A stretch of DNA of 64,000 nucleotides from Saccharothrix espanaensis DSM 44229. Its GTDB lineage: Bacteria > Actinomycetota > Actinomycetes > Mycobacteriales > Pseudonocardiaceae. Shown in pieces: positions 1 through 8,666 of the stretch (position 1 is its first letter; every line of letters starts with the position of its first letter). The notes under the pieces were generated by a model. The model did no database searches, was not told the origin of the DNA, and worked only from the letters and a program-made list of their open reading frames with translations. The translations under genes and the position numbers were made by a program. The DNA lies in the NCBI RefSeq assembly GCF_000328705.1, contig NC_019673.1, forward strand, positions 7,327,501-7,391,500, in the 5' to 3' direction.

Positions 1-27
1 TACCTAACAGCTGAGAGGACTCGGCCG

Positions 28-498
28 ATGACGTACCCCGATCGCGATCCCCGTGCGGTCCACCGTCCCACGGAGGCCTTACATCCCGTGCAGGAGCCGG
101 TGCGCGAGCCGCTGCGTGAGCCCGTGCGCGAGCCGGTGCGCGAAGAGGTCGTGGAGCGCGGGGACAGCCGCGTGCGCGCGGTGAGGGTCGTGTGCGCGGT
201 GATCGACGTGATCTGTTGGCTGTTCGCGATCGTGCTGGCGGTGCACATCTTCCTGGTGATCGCGGGTGCCAACGCGTCCAACGGGTTCGCGCAGATGATC
301 GAGTCGTGGTCGGCGGGGGTGTCGCTGGGCTTGCGGGGCCTGTTCACGCCGGCGAACGACGGGCTGCGGACGCTCCTGAACGACGGCCTGGCGGCGGTGT
401 TGTGGCTGATCATCGGTGCGGTGTTGACGAACCTGATCACACGGGTGGCGCTGCCGGCCGGTGAACGGCGGGTCTGGTACCGCCGGACGGTGCGCTAG
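28..498 (+). CDS. Small two-TM membrane protein with PVREP repeats
   Basis: I do not recognise a named family. The 156-residue product has a charged, Pro/Glu/Arg-rich N-terminus with imperfect repeats of the type PVREP (about residues 22-42). Two hydrophobic segments follow (about 53-79 and 118-141), then a basic tail, so it is probably an inner-membrane protein with a cytoplasmic repeat region. The ATG follows a GAGAGGACTCGG stretch that can act as a ribosome binding site. It stands alone, upstream of an EF-hand gene, and nothing in the context assigns a role. Confidence 0.7.
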   Translation: MTYPDRDPRAVHRPTEALHPVQEPVREPLREPVREPVREEVVERGDSRVRAVRVVCAVIDVICWLFAIVLAVHIFLVIAGANASNGFAQMIESWSAGVSLGLRGLFTPANDGLRTLLNDGLAAVLWLIIGAVLTNLITRVALPAGERRVWYRRTVR

Positions 499-592
499 CG
501 CTACCGAGGGTCACCGCAAGATTCACTCGGGTGAGGAAAATTCGCCCCGGTGGCCAATTGTCGTACGCGCGCGTGGCGGCCAGGTTTGGCGG

Positions 593-1114
593 GTGGCCAG
601 CGACTTGCAGAAGCGGAAGGGCTCCATCGTGTTCCGCGCGATGGACGCCGACGACGACGGTTTCCTGGAGCGGGCGGACTTCGAGGCGCTCACCGACCGC
701 TGGGTCGCGATCCGCGGCGACAGCGGCGAGGCCCGGCTGCGCGAGCTGATGATGGGCTGGTGGGAGACGCTGCTCGCGGCGTCCGACCAGGACCGGGACG
801 AGAAGGTCACCTTCGACGAGCTGCTGTCGGTGATCGACAACCTGGGCACCATGCTGGACCTCGTGGTGGCCACGGCGGAGTCGATGTTCGAGGCGGTGGA
901 CGAGGACGGCGACGGCGAGATCTCGGCCGAGGAGTACAGCTGGATGATCCGCGCCTGGACGGGGGCGGAGACCTCGACCGGGGACGTGTTCGCCCGGCTG
1001 GACGTCAACGGTGACGGGCACATCTCGAAGGGCGAGTTCGCCCGGCACTGGGTGGAGTTCTGGGCGGGCGACGACGAGGACGCGCCGGGCACGTACGTGT
1101 TCGGCGAGGTCTGA
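593..1114 (+). CDS. EF-hand calcium-binding protein (calerythrin-like)
   Basis: A 173-residue protein with four EF-hand positions. Loops lie at about residues 18-29 (DADDDG), 65-76 (DQDRDE, lacking the usual central Gly), 103-114 (DEDGDG) and 137-148 (DVNGDG). Loops 3 and 4 look fully canonical; loop 2 is degenerate, as in the sarcoplasmic calcium-binding-like proteins of actinomycetes. There is no signal peptide, so it is probably a cytosolic calcium buffer or sensor. The reading frame is open further upstream (to about 461), but that extension overlaps the previous gene and has no family-like sequence, so I chose the GTG at 593. The start is less certain than the family. Confidence 0.85.
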   Translation: MASDLQKRKGSIVFRAMDADDDGFLERADFEALTDRWVAIRGDSGEARLRELMMGWWETLLAASDQDRDEKVTFDELLSVIDNLGTMLDLVVATAESMFEAVDEDGDGEISAEEYSWMIRAWTGAETSTGDVFARLDVNGDGHISKGEFARHWVEFWAGDDEDAPGTYVFGEV

Positions 1115-1178
1115 CCGAGGCCGCTCCAACCGAGGCCGGTGGTGCCGCGGGTGTCGGTGGACGCCCGCGGCACCGGCG

Positions 1179-1805
1179 TCAGGAGGGTAATCCCGGGGTG
1201 GCGCGGGTGCGCCGCGTCCCCCTGCGGTAGGTGCTGACGGCGGGCGAGTCGATCCAGAACCGCCACGGCACGTCGACGGCGACCGCGACGCCCACGCGCG
1301 GCCCGGTGCGGATCTCGGTGACCGGGTCGCCCGCGAACAGTCGCACGGACGCGTCCGCGGCGGTGAGGTCGGTGCCGTTGTGCTCGCGGTGCAGTCCGAG
1401 CACGCCGGTGAGCCGCGCGGGGCCTTTGGCGAGTTCGGCGGTGCTGCGGGCGGTCGGGCGGCGCATCTGGGCGAGGTCTTCGCCTTCCACCACCTCGCCC
1501 GCGCGCAGCAGCACGGCACCGGGCACGCCGTCGGTCAACGAGACGACGTTGGCGCAGAAGTGCATCCCGTACACGAAGTAGACGTACAGGTGACCGGCCG
1601 GCCCGAACATCACGTCGTTGCGCGGGGTGCGGCCGCGGTAGCAGTGCGACGCCGGGTCGTCGCCGCCCCGGTACGCCTCGACTTCCACGATCCGCACGCC
1701 CACCACGCCGTCGGGGGTGGTGCTCTGGATGACGGCGCCGAGCAGGAGCCGGGCGGCGTCGACGGGGTCGACGGCCAGCTCCTGCTCGGTGAGCTGTCTA
1801 GGCAC
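1179..1805 (-). CDS. 3-methyladenine DNA glycosylase (AAG/Mpg family)
   Basis: The 208-residue length and motifs match the AAG family of alkylbase DNA glycosylases, which flip out and excise 3-methyladenine and similar lesions. Visible are the catalytic-Glu segment VEVEAY, the DPASH..RG.TPRN core and GHLYVYFVYGMH. The GTG start overlaps the argH stop by 8 bases, so it is probably the translationally coupled last gene of the arg operon. An alkylation-repair enzyme has no obvious link to arginine synthesis; the placement may simply give it constitutive expression. Note that the other alkylation-repair gene here, alkD at 13735, is broken. Confidence 0.93.
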   Translation of the reverse strand: MPRQLTEQELAVDPVDAARLLLGAVIQSTTPDGVVGVRIVEVEAYRGGDDPASHCYRGRTPRNDVMFGPAGHLYVYFVYGMHFCANVVSLTDGVPGAVLLRAGEVVEGEDLAQMRRPTARSTAELAKGPARLTGVLGLHREHNGTDLTAADASVRLFAGDPVTEIRTGPRVGVAVAVDVPWRFWIDSPAVSTYRRGTRRTRATPGLPS

Positions 1806-3189
1806 GGCGGGCCAGGCCGGACCGGTCGCGCAGCCGCTTGAGCTGTTCGGCGACCCGGTCGGGGGCGGTGCCGCCGTGGGCGTCGCGGGAGGCGATCGAC
1901 CCCTCGACGGTGAGCACGCCGCGCACCTCGGGGGTGAGGTGCGGGGAGATGGCGGCGAACTCGGCGTCGGTGAGCTCGTCGAGGCCGACGCCGCGGCTCT
2001 CGGCGGCTTGGACGCACTCGCCCGCGGCCTCGTGCGCGACCCGGAACGGCACGCCCTGGCGGACCAGCCACTCGGCGATGTCGGTGGCCAGGGTGAACCC
2101 GGCGGGCGCGACCTCGGCCATCCGGGCGGTGTCGAAGCGGATGGTGGCGATCATGCCGGTGAGCGCGGGGAGCAGGAGCCCGAGCTGCTCGACGGAGTCG
2201 AACAGGGGCTCCTTGTCCTCCTGGAGGTCCCGGTTGTAGGCCAGCGGCTGGGCCTTGAGGGTGGCCAGCAGGCCGGTGAGGTTGCCGATCAGCCGGCCCG
2301 CCTTGCCGCGGGTGAGCTCGGCGACGTCCGGGTTCTTCTTCTGGGGCATGATCGAGCTGCCGGTGGCCCACGCGTCGTCCAGCACCGCGAAGTGGAACTC
2401 GGCGGTGGTCCAGATGATCACCTCTTCGGCGATCCGGGACAGGTCGACGCCGATCATGGCCAGCACGAACGCGATCTCGGCGGCGAAGTCGCGCGAGGCG
2501 GTGCCGTCGATGGAGTTCTCGACGGGGGCGTCGAAGCCGAGTTCGGCGGCGACGGCGGCGGGGTCGAGGCCGAGCGACGAGCCGGCCAGCGCGCCGGAGC
2601 CGTACGGGGAGACGGCGGCGCGCTTGTCCCAGTCCTTGAGGCGTTCGACGTCGCGCAGCAGCGCCTGGCCGTGGGCCAGCAGGTGGTGGGCGAGCAGCAC
2701 GGGCTGGGCGGACTGGAGGTGGGTGCGGCCGGGCATGACGGCGGTCGGGTGCGCCTCGGCCTGGCCGGCCAGGGCGTCCACGACGTCCAGGACGCCTTCG
2801 GACACGCGGTGGGCGGCGTCGCGCAGCCACATCCGGAACAGGGTGGCGACCTGGTCGTTGCGGGACCGGCCGGCGCGGAGCTTGCCGCCGAGGTCGGGTC
2901 CGGCGCGTTCGATGAGGCCGCGTTCGAGCGCGGTGTGGACGTCTTCGTCGGCGAGGGTGGGGGTGAACGCCCCGGACTCGACGTCGGCGTGCAGGGCGTC
3001 CAGCGCGGCGAGCATCCGGTCCAGTTCGTCGGCTGTCAGCAGGCCCGCGCGGTGGAGCACGCGGGCGTGCGCACGGGAGCCCCGGATGTCGTAAGGCGCG
3101 AGTCGCCAATCGAAGTGCGTGGAGGCCGACAGCAGTGCCATGGCGTCCGCGGGTCCGCTGGCGAACCGCCCGCCCCAAAGTGAACTCAC
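1798..3189 (-). CDS. argH: Argininosuccinate lyase
   Basis: Catalyses the last step of arginine synthesis, argininosuccinate to arginine plus fumarate. The 463-residue protein starts with the typical SSLWGGRF, has the STHFDWRLAPYDI N-terminal region and carries the superfamily signature GSSIMPQKKNPD, whose loop holds the catalytic Ser. The reading frame is open about 240 bases further upstream, but that stretch is the shifted frame of the relic argG gene, so I took the GTG at 3189, where the family's N-terminus begins. A purine-rich GAAGAGGGA lies about 12 bases upstream. The stop overlaps the next gene by 8 bases. Confidence 0.96.
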   Translation of the reverse strand: MSSLWGGRFASGPADAMALLSASTHFDWRLAPYDIRGSRAHARVLHRAGLLTADELDRMLAALDALHADVESGAFTPTLADEDVHTALERGLIERAGPDLGGKLRAGRSRNDQVATLFRMWLRDAAHRVSEGVLDVVDALAGQAEAHPTAVMPGRTHLQSAQPVLLAHHLLAHGQALLRDVERLKDWDKRAAVSPYGSGALAGSSLGLDPAAVAAELGFDAPVENSIDGTASRDFAAEIAFVLAMIGVDLSRIAEEVIIWTTAEFHFAVLDDAWATGSSIMPQKKNPDVAELTRGKAGRLIGNLTGLLATLKAQPLAYNRDLQEDKEPLFDSVEQLGLLLPALTGMIATIRFDTARMAEVAPAGFTLATDIAEWLVRQGVPFRVAHEAAGECVQAAESRGVGLDELTDAEFAAISPHLTPEVRGVLTVEGSIASRDAHGGTAPDRVAEQLKRLRDRSGLARRA

Positions 3190-3230
3190 TTGCTCTGATC
3201 CCTCTTCGCTGCGATCTTGCTCGACGGGCC

Positions 3231-4004
3231 TCACAGCTGCACGAAGCCCTTGGCCACAGTCTGGTGCAACGGGTGTCCGCCGCGTTCGGCGGCCGGCCGC
3301 ACCTCGGCGGGTCCGCCGGGCAGGAGGACCCGGACCTCGCCGCAGACGTGCTGCCGGGCGGCGTCCAGGACGCCGTCCAGCGCCTGTTCGAGGGGCGCGG
3401 ACCAGCGCGAACCGCTGCCCGGCGAGCACCAGCTCACCCCAGCACCGGCCGGCCTGCCGCTTGAAGCGGGCGAGGTCGGGTTCCAGGGTGAGGTCTTCCC
3501 ACCGCCGGTAGGCCGCGGCCAGGGCGAGCGTGCGTCGAACCGCTCGCGGTGACGCCCGCCGGCGCGGAGGTCGAGCTCTTGGACGGCTGGGCGCGCGGTG
3601 ACCGTCTCGCCGTCGAGGGCGACCGGCACGCCATGGTCGAACGTGACGACGAGTTCGTGGTGGTCGTTCGGGTGGGCAGGTCGCGGCACGACGGGCGGGG
3701 CGGTGAGCACGCGGACCTCCTGCTCGGCGACGGCGGTCGCGCCGCGATGCCGTGCGACCCGTACGACGTGGTGGGCTGTCAGCGGCTGGGACAGGGCGGG
3801 CACGAGGTCGGGGTGCGACGCGCCGGCTTGGAGCGCGGGCAGGCCGTACCGCTGGGCGAACTCGTCGCGCGCGTCGACCTCCACCACCTCGGCCGTGCCG
3901 CGGGCGGTCCCGGGGTCCTCGTCCTGCCCGAGGTCCACGACAACCACCGCGCCCTCGGCGAACCGGTCGTCGGACGGGCCGGCGAGGACCACCAGGTCAG
4001 TCAC
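3231..4004 (-). pseudogene. argG: Relic of argininosuccinate synthase (argG)
   Basis: Sits exactly where argG lies in the argCJBDFRGH order and overlaps the argR stop by 8 bases. ArgG landmarks survive: a VVLA start, VDLGQDED, VDARDEFAQRYGLPALQA, VVTFDHGVPVALDGE, and near the end HVCGEVRVLL and AKGFVQL. The ATP-binding SGGLDTS motif has become GPSDDRF. About 80-100 residues of the central catalytic region are missing after GATAVA, including the HGCTGKGNDQVR block. ArgG-like residues between about 3390 and 3530 (ALAAAYRRWEDLTLE.DLARFKR) lie in another frame, so two compensating shifts are needed. At about 257 residues against about 400, it cannot be a working synthase. The cell presumably has another argG outside the window. 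Confidence 0.85.
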
Positions 4005-4488
4005 CGCCGTCCTCCTGGCCGGCGGCCAGCGCGCTCACCCGGGCCGCCAGCTCCGCGCCGGTCAGCGGTTCGCGCGCCACCACCAGGATGGTGTCGTCGC
4101 CGGCGATCGTGCCGACGATGTCGGTGAGCGCGGCCCGGTCCAGCGCGCTGGCCAGGAACTGGGCCGCGCCGGGCGGGGTGCGCAGGACGGCGAGGTTGCC
4201 CGAGGAGTCGACCGAGACGAGCAGTTCGTTGAGCACCCGCACGAGCCGGGACGTGCCGCCTTGGACGCCGCGCACCGGGCTGCCGTCCTCGGGGATCACG
4301 TAGACCGGCGCGCCGCCGTCCGCGCCGCGCAGCTTGACCGCGCCGAGCTCGTCCAGGTCCCTCGACAGGGTGGCCTGGGTGACCTCGATGCCTTCGACGG
4401 CCAGCGTCTTCGCCAGTTCCGACTGGCTGCGGATGGCGCGTTGGCTGACCAGTTCGACGATGCGGGCCTGCCGCGCGGTGCGGGTCAT
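3997..4488 (-). CDS. argR: Arginine repressor ArgR
   Basis: The 163-residue protein has the two ArgR domains: an N-terminal winged helix (about 1-70, with SQSELAKTL..EGIEVTQATLSRDLDELGAVK) and a C-terminal arginine-binding hexamerisation domain (about 90-155, with GTIAGDDTILVV). It binds ARG boxes when loaded with arginine and represses arginine synthesis; candidate boxes lie at the head of this operon. The ATG overlaps the argF stop (ATGA) and its own stop overlaps the relic argG start. Being inside the operon it controls implies autoregulation. Confidence 0.96.
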   Translation of the reverse strand: MTRTARQARIVELVSQRAIRSQSELAKTLAVEGIEVTQATLSRDLDELGAVKLRGADGGAPVYVIPEDGSPVRGVQGGTSRLVRVLNELLVSVDSSGNLAVLRTPPGAAQFLASALDRAALTDIVGTIAGDDTILVVAREPLTGAELAARVSALAAGQEDGGD

Positions 4489-5411
4489 CGCGACTGCTCC
4501 AGCAGCCACACCAGGAGGGCCTTCTGGGCGTGCAGGCGGTTCTCGGCCTCGTCCCAGACGGCGCTGTCGGGCCCGTCGAGGACCTCGTCGGTGATCTCCC
4601 AGCCGCGGTGGGCGGGCAGGCAGTGCAGGACGGTGGTCTTCACGCCGGTGGAGGCGACCAGGTCGGCGTTGACCTGGAACGGCCGGAACGGGCCGACCCG
4701 GTCGCGGCCGTCGTTCTCCTGGCCCATGGACGTCCACGTGTCGGTGACCAGCACGTGCGACCCGTCGACGGCGGCGCGCGGGTCGTTGACCACCTCGACG
4801 CTGCCGCCGGTCTCGGCGGCGCGCTTGCGGGCGTCGTCGAGCACCCACGGGTGGGGCGCGAAGTTGACCGGGGACGCGATCCGGACGTGCATCCCGGCGG
4901 TGGTGCCGCCGAGCAGGATCGAGTTGGACATGTTGTTCGCGCCGTCGCCGAGGTAGGTGACGGTGAGCCCGGCCAGGGTGCCGTGCACGCGGCGGATGGT
5001 CTGCAGGTCGGCGAGCACCTGGCACGGGTGGAACTCGTCGGTCAGCGCGTTGATCACCGGGATGCGGGAGATCGACGCCATCGCCTCGATGCGCTTCTGG
5101 GCGAAGGTCCGCCACACCACCGCGTCGACGTACCCGGACAGGATCCGCGAGGTGTCCTCGATGGTCTCCTCGCGGCCGAGCTGCATCGACCGGCCGTCGA
5201 TGATCACCGGGTTGCCGCCGAGCTGGGCGATGCCGACCTCGAAGGACAGCCGGGTGCGGGTGGAGTTCTTCTCGAAGATCACCGCGACGGACTTGGGCCC
5301 GGCCAGCGGCTTGGGGCCGAGCCGGTCGGCCTTGAGCTGGTCGGCCAGGTCGAGGACCTCGGCCTGCTCGGCGGGGTTCAGGTCGTCGTCGCGCAGGAAG
5401 TGCCGCACCAT
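4485..5411 (-). CDS. argF: Ornithine carbamoyltransferase
   Basis: Converts ornithine and carbamoyl phosphate to citrulline. The 308-residue sequence has the carbamoyl-phosphate motif STRTR, the HPCQ motif, the ornithine-loop residues DTWTSMG and the catalytic HCLPAHRG. Length and motifs are normal and it should be functional. It is coupled by ATGA overlaps to argD upstream and argR downstream. Its product citrulline would be the substrate of ArgG, whose local gene is decayed. Confidence 0.97.
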   Translation of the reverse strand: MVRHFLRDDDLNPAEQAEVLDLADQLKADRLGPKPLAGPKSVAVIFEKNSTRTRLSFEVGIAQLGGNPVIIDGRSMQLGREETIEDTSRILSGYVDAVVWRTFAQKRIEAMASISRIPVINALTDEFHPCQVLADLQTIRRVHGTLAGLTVTYLGDGANNMSNSILLGGTTAGMHVRIASPVNFAPHPWVLDDARKRAAETGGSVEVVNDPRAAVDGSHVLVTDTWTSMGQENDGRDRVGPFRPFQVNADLVASTGVKTTVLHCLPAHRGWEITDEVLDGPDSAVWDEAENRLHAQKALLVWLLEQSR

Positions 5412-6580
5412 CAGGACTCCTCGGTCAGCAACGACGGCAGGTCGGCGACCAGCCGGTGGGCGTCGGCCTCGTCCAGGATGAGCGGGGGCGCGAGCCGCAG
5501 CACGTCCGGCTGGACCGGGTTGACCAGGTAGCCGGCCCGCTGCGCGGCCGCCGCGGCCTTCGCCGAGACCGCCTCGCGCAGCGTGATGCCGAGCAGCAGG
5601 CCGGCTCCCCGCACCCCGGAGATCAGCGGGTGGCCCAGCGCCTCGACGCCGGCCGCGATCTCCTTGCCGACGGCGGCGGTGTGCTCCAGCAGGCCGTCGG
5701 CGGCGATGGTGTCCAGCACCGCGAGGCCGGCCGCGCAGCACACCGCGTTGCCGCCGAACGTGGTCCCGTGCTGGCCGGGTCCGAACAGGTCCTTGGCCGG
5801 GCCGAAGGCCAGGCAGGCGCCCAGCGGCAGGCCGCCGCCCAGCCCCTTGGCCAGGGTGACCACGTCCGGCACGATCCCGACCTGCTGGAAGCCGAACCAG
5901 GAGCCGAGCCGGCCGACGCCGGTCTGCACCTCGTCGAGCACGAGCAGCGCGCCGTGCCGGGCGGTGATCTCGCGGGCGGCCTGGAGGTAGCCCTCCGGCG
6001 GGACGACGACGCCCTGCTCGCCCTGGATCGGCTCCACGAAGAACGCGGCGGTCTCGTCGTCGATCGCGGCCTCCAGCGCGGCGACGTCGCCGAACGGGAC
6101 GTGCGAGACGCCGGGGACCAGCGGTTCGAACGGGGTGCGCTTGGCGGGCTGGCCGGTGAGCGTGAGCGCGCCCATCGTGCGGCCGTGGAAGCCGCCGTCG
6201 GTGGCGACGACCTTGGTGCGGCCGGTGCGCCGGCTGAGCTTGAACGCGGTCTCGTTGGCCTCCGCGCCGGAGTTGCAGAACAGCACGCGGCCGTCGCCGT
6301 CGACGCCGGCCAGGTCGAGCAGCCGCTCGGCGAGGTCGAGCGAGGGCTGGTTGATGTAGAGGTTCGAGGTGTGCGCGAGCGTGCCGATCTGGGCGGTGAC
6401 CGCCGCGACGACCGCCGGGTGGGCGTGGCCCAGGGCGTTGACCGCGAGCCCCGTCACCAGGTCCAGGTAGCGGTTGCCGTCGACGTCCCACACGTAGGCG
6501 CCCTCGCCGCGGACCAGGGTCAGGCCGGGGGTGCCGTAGTTGTCCATCATCGCGGCCTGCCACCGCTGCCGGTCGTTCAT
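5411..6580 (-). CDS. argD: Acetylornithine aminotransferase
   Basis: A PLP-dependent class III aminotransferase of 389 residues that converts N-acetylglutamate semialdehyde to N-acetylornithine. Visible are NSGAEANE (cofactor phosphate site), VLDEVQTGVGRLG, the PLP-lysine segment TLAKGLGGGLPLGA and GTTFGGN. The genes on both sides are arg genes, which supports acetylornithine rather than another omega-aminotransferase substrate. Start and stop each overlap a neighbour by four bases. Confidence 0.96.
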   Translation of the reverse strand: MNDRQRWQAAMMDNYGTPGLTLVRGEGAYVWDVDGNRYLDLVTGLAVNALGHAHPAVVAAVTAQIGTLAHTSNLYINQPSLDLAERLLDLAGVDGDGRVLFCNSGAEANETAFKLSRRTGRTKVVATDGGFHGRTMGALTLTGQPAKRTPFEPLVPGVSHVPFGDVAALEAAIDDETAAFFVEPIQGEQGVVVPPEGYLQAAREITARHGALLVLDEVQTGVGRLGSWFGFQQVGIVPDVVTLAKGLGGGLPLGACLAFGPAKDLFGPGQHGTTFGGNAVCCAAGLAVLDTIAADGLLEHTAAVGKEIAAGVEALGHPLISGVRGAGLLLGITLREAVSAKAAAAAQRAGYLVNPVQPDVLRLAPPLILDEADAHRLVADLPSLLTEES

Positions 6581-7461
6581 GACTCCCCCATCTGTTCGGT
6601 CACCATCGTTCCGACGCCGGCGGAGGTGAAGACCTCCAGCAGCACCGAGTGCGCGAGCCTGCCGTCGATGACGTGCGCCTCGGGCACGCCGCCGCGCACC
6701 GCGCGCAGGCATGCCTCCATCTTCGGGACCATGCCGCTGTCGAGGTCGGGCAGCAGCCGCTCCAGGTCGTCGGCCGTGATCCGGTGCAGCAGCGACGACT
6801 TGTCCGGCCAGTCCGCGTACAGGCCCTCCACGTCGGTGAGGACCACGAGCTTCTCGGCCGCCAGCGCCACGGCGACCGCGCCGGCGGCGGTGTCGGCGTT
6901 GACGTTGTGCACCACGCCGGCCGCGTCGGGGGCGACCGTGGACACCACCGGGATGCGGCCCGCCCGGACGATGTCCAGCACGGCCTCCGGGTTCACCCGG
7001 ACGATGTCGCCGACCAGCCCGAGGTCGACCTGCTCGCCGTCCACGACGGTGCCCCGGCGTTCGGCGGTGAGCAGGTGCGCGTCCTCGCCGGACAGGCCGA
7101 CCGCGAACGGGCCGTGCTCGTTGATCAGGCCGACCAGCTCGCGCTGGACCTGGCCGACCAGGACCATCCGGACCACGTCCATCGCCTCGGGCGTGGTGAC
7201 CCGCAGGCCGCCGCGGAACTCGCTGTGGATGCCCAGCCGGCCGAGCATGGCGGCGATCTGCGGGCCGCCGCCGTGCACCACGACCGGGTGCAGGCCGGCG
7301 AGCTTGAGGAACACCATGTCCTGCGCGAACGCCCGCTTGAGCCGGTCGTCCACCATCGCGTTGCCGCCGTACTTGACGACGACCGTCGCGCCCCGGAAGC
7401 GCTGCAACCACGGCAGCGCCTCGATCAGGACCTCGGCCTTGTCCTGCGCGCTCTGGCTCAT
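6577..7461 (-). CDS. argB: Acetylglutamate kinase
   Basis: Phosphorylates N-acetylglutamate in the second step of arginine synthesis. The 294-residue protein shows the amino-acid-kinase glycine motifs KYGGNAM and VVHGGGPQ and the ATP-site lysine segment DSGMVPKMEACL. The N-terminal helix (about residues 5-20, EVLIEALPWLQRF) is the extension found in arginine-sensitive hexameric kinases, so feedback inhibition by arginine is likely. It overlaps argJ and argD by ATGA junctions. Confidence 0.97.
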   Translation of the reverse strand: MSQSAQDKAEVLIEALPWLQRFRGATVVVKYGGNAMVDDRLKRAFAQDMVFLKLAGLHPVVVHGGGPQIAAMLGRLGIHSEFRGGLRVTTPEAMDVVRMVLVGQVQRELVGLINEHGPFAVGLSGEDAHLLTAERRGTVVDGEQVDLGLVGDIVRVNPEAVLDIVRAGRIPVVSTVAPDAAGVVHNVNADTAAGAVAVALAAEKLVVLTDVEGLYADWPDKSSLLHRITADDLERLLPDLDSGMVPKMEACLRAVRGGVPEAHVIDGRLAHSVLLEVFTSAGVGTMVTEQMGES

Positions 7462-8666
7462 GAGCTGTAGGCGCTGTTCTCTTCGACGTAGGCGTGCGAC
7501 AGGTCGGTGGTGAGCACGGTCGCCTCGCCCTCACCGAGGTTCAGCGTGATCACGATGGCCACGTCGCGCCCGGACAGGTCGGCTTCGCCGCGGTCGGCGG
7601 CCTTGTGGCCGTCCTCGAAGAGGGTGACGCCGTTGATCGCGATGCCCAGCCGGTGCTGGTCGACGGTGGCCTGCGAGCGGCCCACGGCCATCGCGATGCG
7701 GCCCCAGTTCGGGTCCGAGCCGAACAGCGCGGTCTTGACCAGGTTGTCCTCGGCGACGGTCTTGGCGACGGTGACCGCGTCGTCCTCGCAGGCCGCTCCG
7801 GTGACCGTGATCGAGATTTCCTTGGTCACGCCCTCGGCGTCGCCTTGGAGCTGCTTGACCAGGTCACCGGCCACGGCGGTGAGCACGGCGGCGAAGTCCC
7901 CGGGGGTGGGCGCGACGCCCGACGCGCCCGAGGCGAGCACCAGCACGGTGTCGTTGGTGGAGGTGCCGCCGTCGACGTCGAGCCGGTCGTAGGTGCGGGC
8001 GGTGGTGGCGCGCAGCGCCTGGTCGAGCGTGTCGCCGTCGATCACCGCGTCGGTGGTGATGACGCTGAGCATGGTGGCCATGTTCGGGGCGAGCATGCCC
8101 GCGCCCTTGACGAAGCCGCCGACCGACCAGCCGTCGGGGTGCGCCGCCCAGGACTGCTTGGGGTGGGTGTCGGTGGTCATCACGGCCGTGGCGGCGGCGA
8201 GACCGGCCTGGTCGGTGCCGGCCAGCTCCTTGGCGGCGACCTCGACCCCGGCCTTGAGCGCGTCCATCGGCAGGCGTTCGCCGATCAGGCCGGTGGAGCA
8301 CACCGCGACCTCGATCGCGCCCACGCCGAGGACCTCGGCGACCTTCTCGGCGGTGGCGTGGGTGTCCTGGAAGCCCTCCGGGCCGGTGCACGCGTTCGCG
8401 CCGCCCGAGTTGAGCACCACGGCGGTGAGCTTGCGCTCCTGGAGCACCTGCTGCGACCACAGGACGGGCGCGGCCTTCACCTGGTTCGTGGTGAACACGC
8501 CCGCCGCGGCCTGGCCGGGCCCCTCGTTGACGACCAGCGCCAGGTCGAGCCCGCCGGACTCCTTGATGCCGGCGGCGACGCCCGCGGCCTTGAAGCCCTT
8601 CGGCCCGGTCACGCCGCGGTCGCGGGTGGGGCGCTGCGCGGGTGCGGGGCCGTTCTCGGTGCTCAC
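7458..8666 (-). CDS. argJ: Glutamate N-acetyltransferase / ornithine acetyltransferase
   Basis: Recycles the acetyl group from acetylornithine to glutamate. The 402-residue precursor contains the self-cleavage region KGAGMLAPNMATML, where the Thr becomes the N-terminal nucleophile of the beta chain. NSGGANACTG and GSDPNWGRI are also conserved. Whether it also uses acetyl-CoA cannot be read from the sequence. GTG start (VSTEN) overlaps the argC stop; the longer open frame upstream belongs to the shadow of argC. Confidence 0.96.
   Translation of the reverse strand: MSTENGPAPAQRPTRDRGVTGPKGFKAAGVAAGIKESGGLDLALVVNEGPGQAAAGVFTTNQVKAAPVLWSQQVLQERKLTAVVLNSGGANACTGPEGFQDTHATAEKVAEVLGVGAIEVAVCSTGLIGERLPMDALKAGVEVAAKELAGTDQAGLAAATAVMTTDTHPKQSWAAHPDGWSVGGFVKGAGMLAPNMATMLSVITTDAVIDGDTLDQALRATTARTYDRLDVDGGTSTNDTVLVLASGASGVAPTPGDFAAVLTAVAGDLVKQLQGDAEGVTKEISITVTGAACEDDAVTVAKTVAEDNLVKTALFGSDPNWGRIAMAVGRSQATVDQHRLGIAINGVTLFEDGHKAADRGEADLSGRDVAIVITLNLGEGEATVLTTDLSHAYVEENSAYSS

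Noticed and set aside
437..1519. Long minus-strand frame across the EF-hand gene
   Set aside because: Overlaps two well-supported genes and has shadow composition.
1717..3183. Long open frame on the plus strand opposite argH
   Set aside because: It is a high-GC shadow of argH: low-complexity Gly/Ala/Arg composition, no family motifs.
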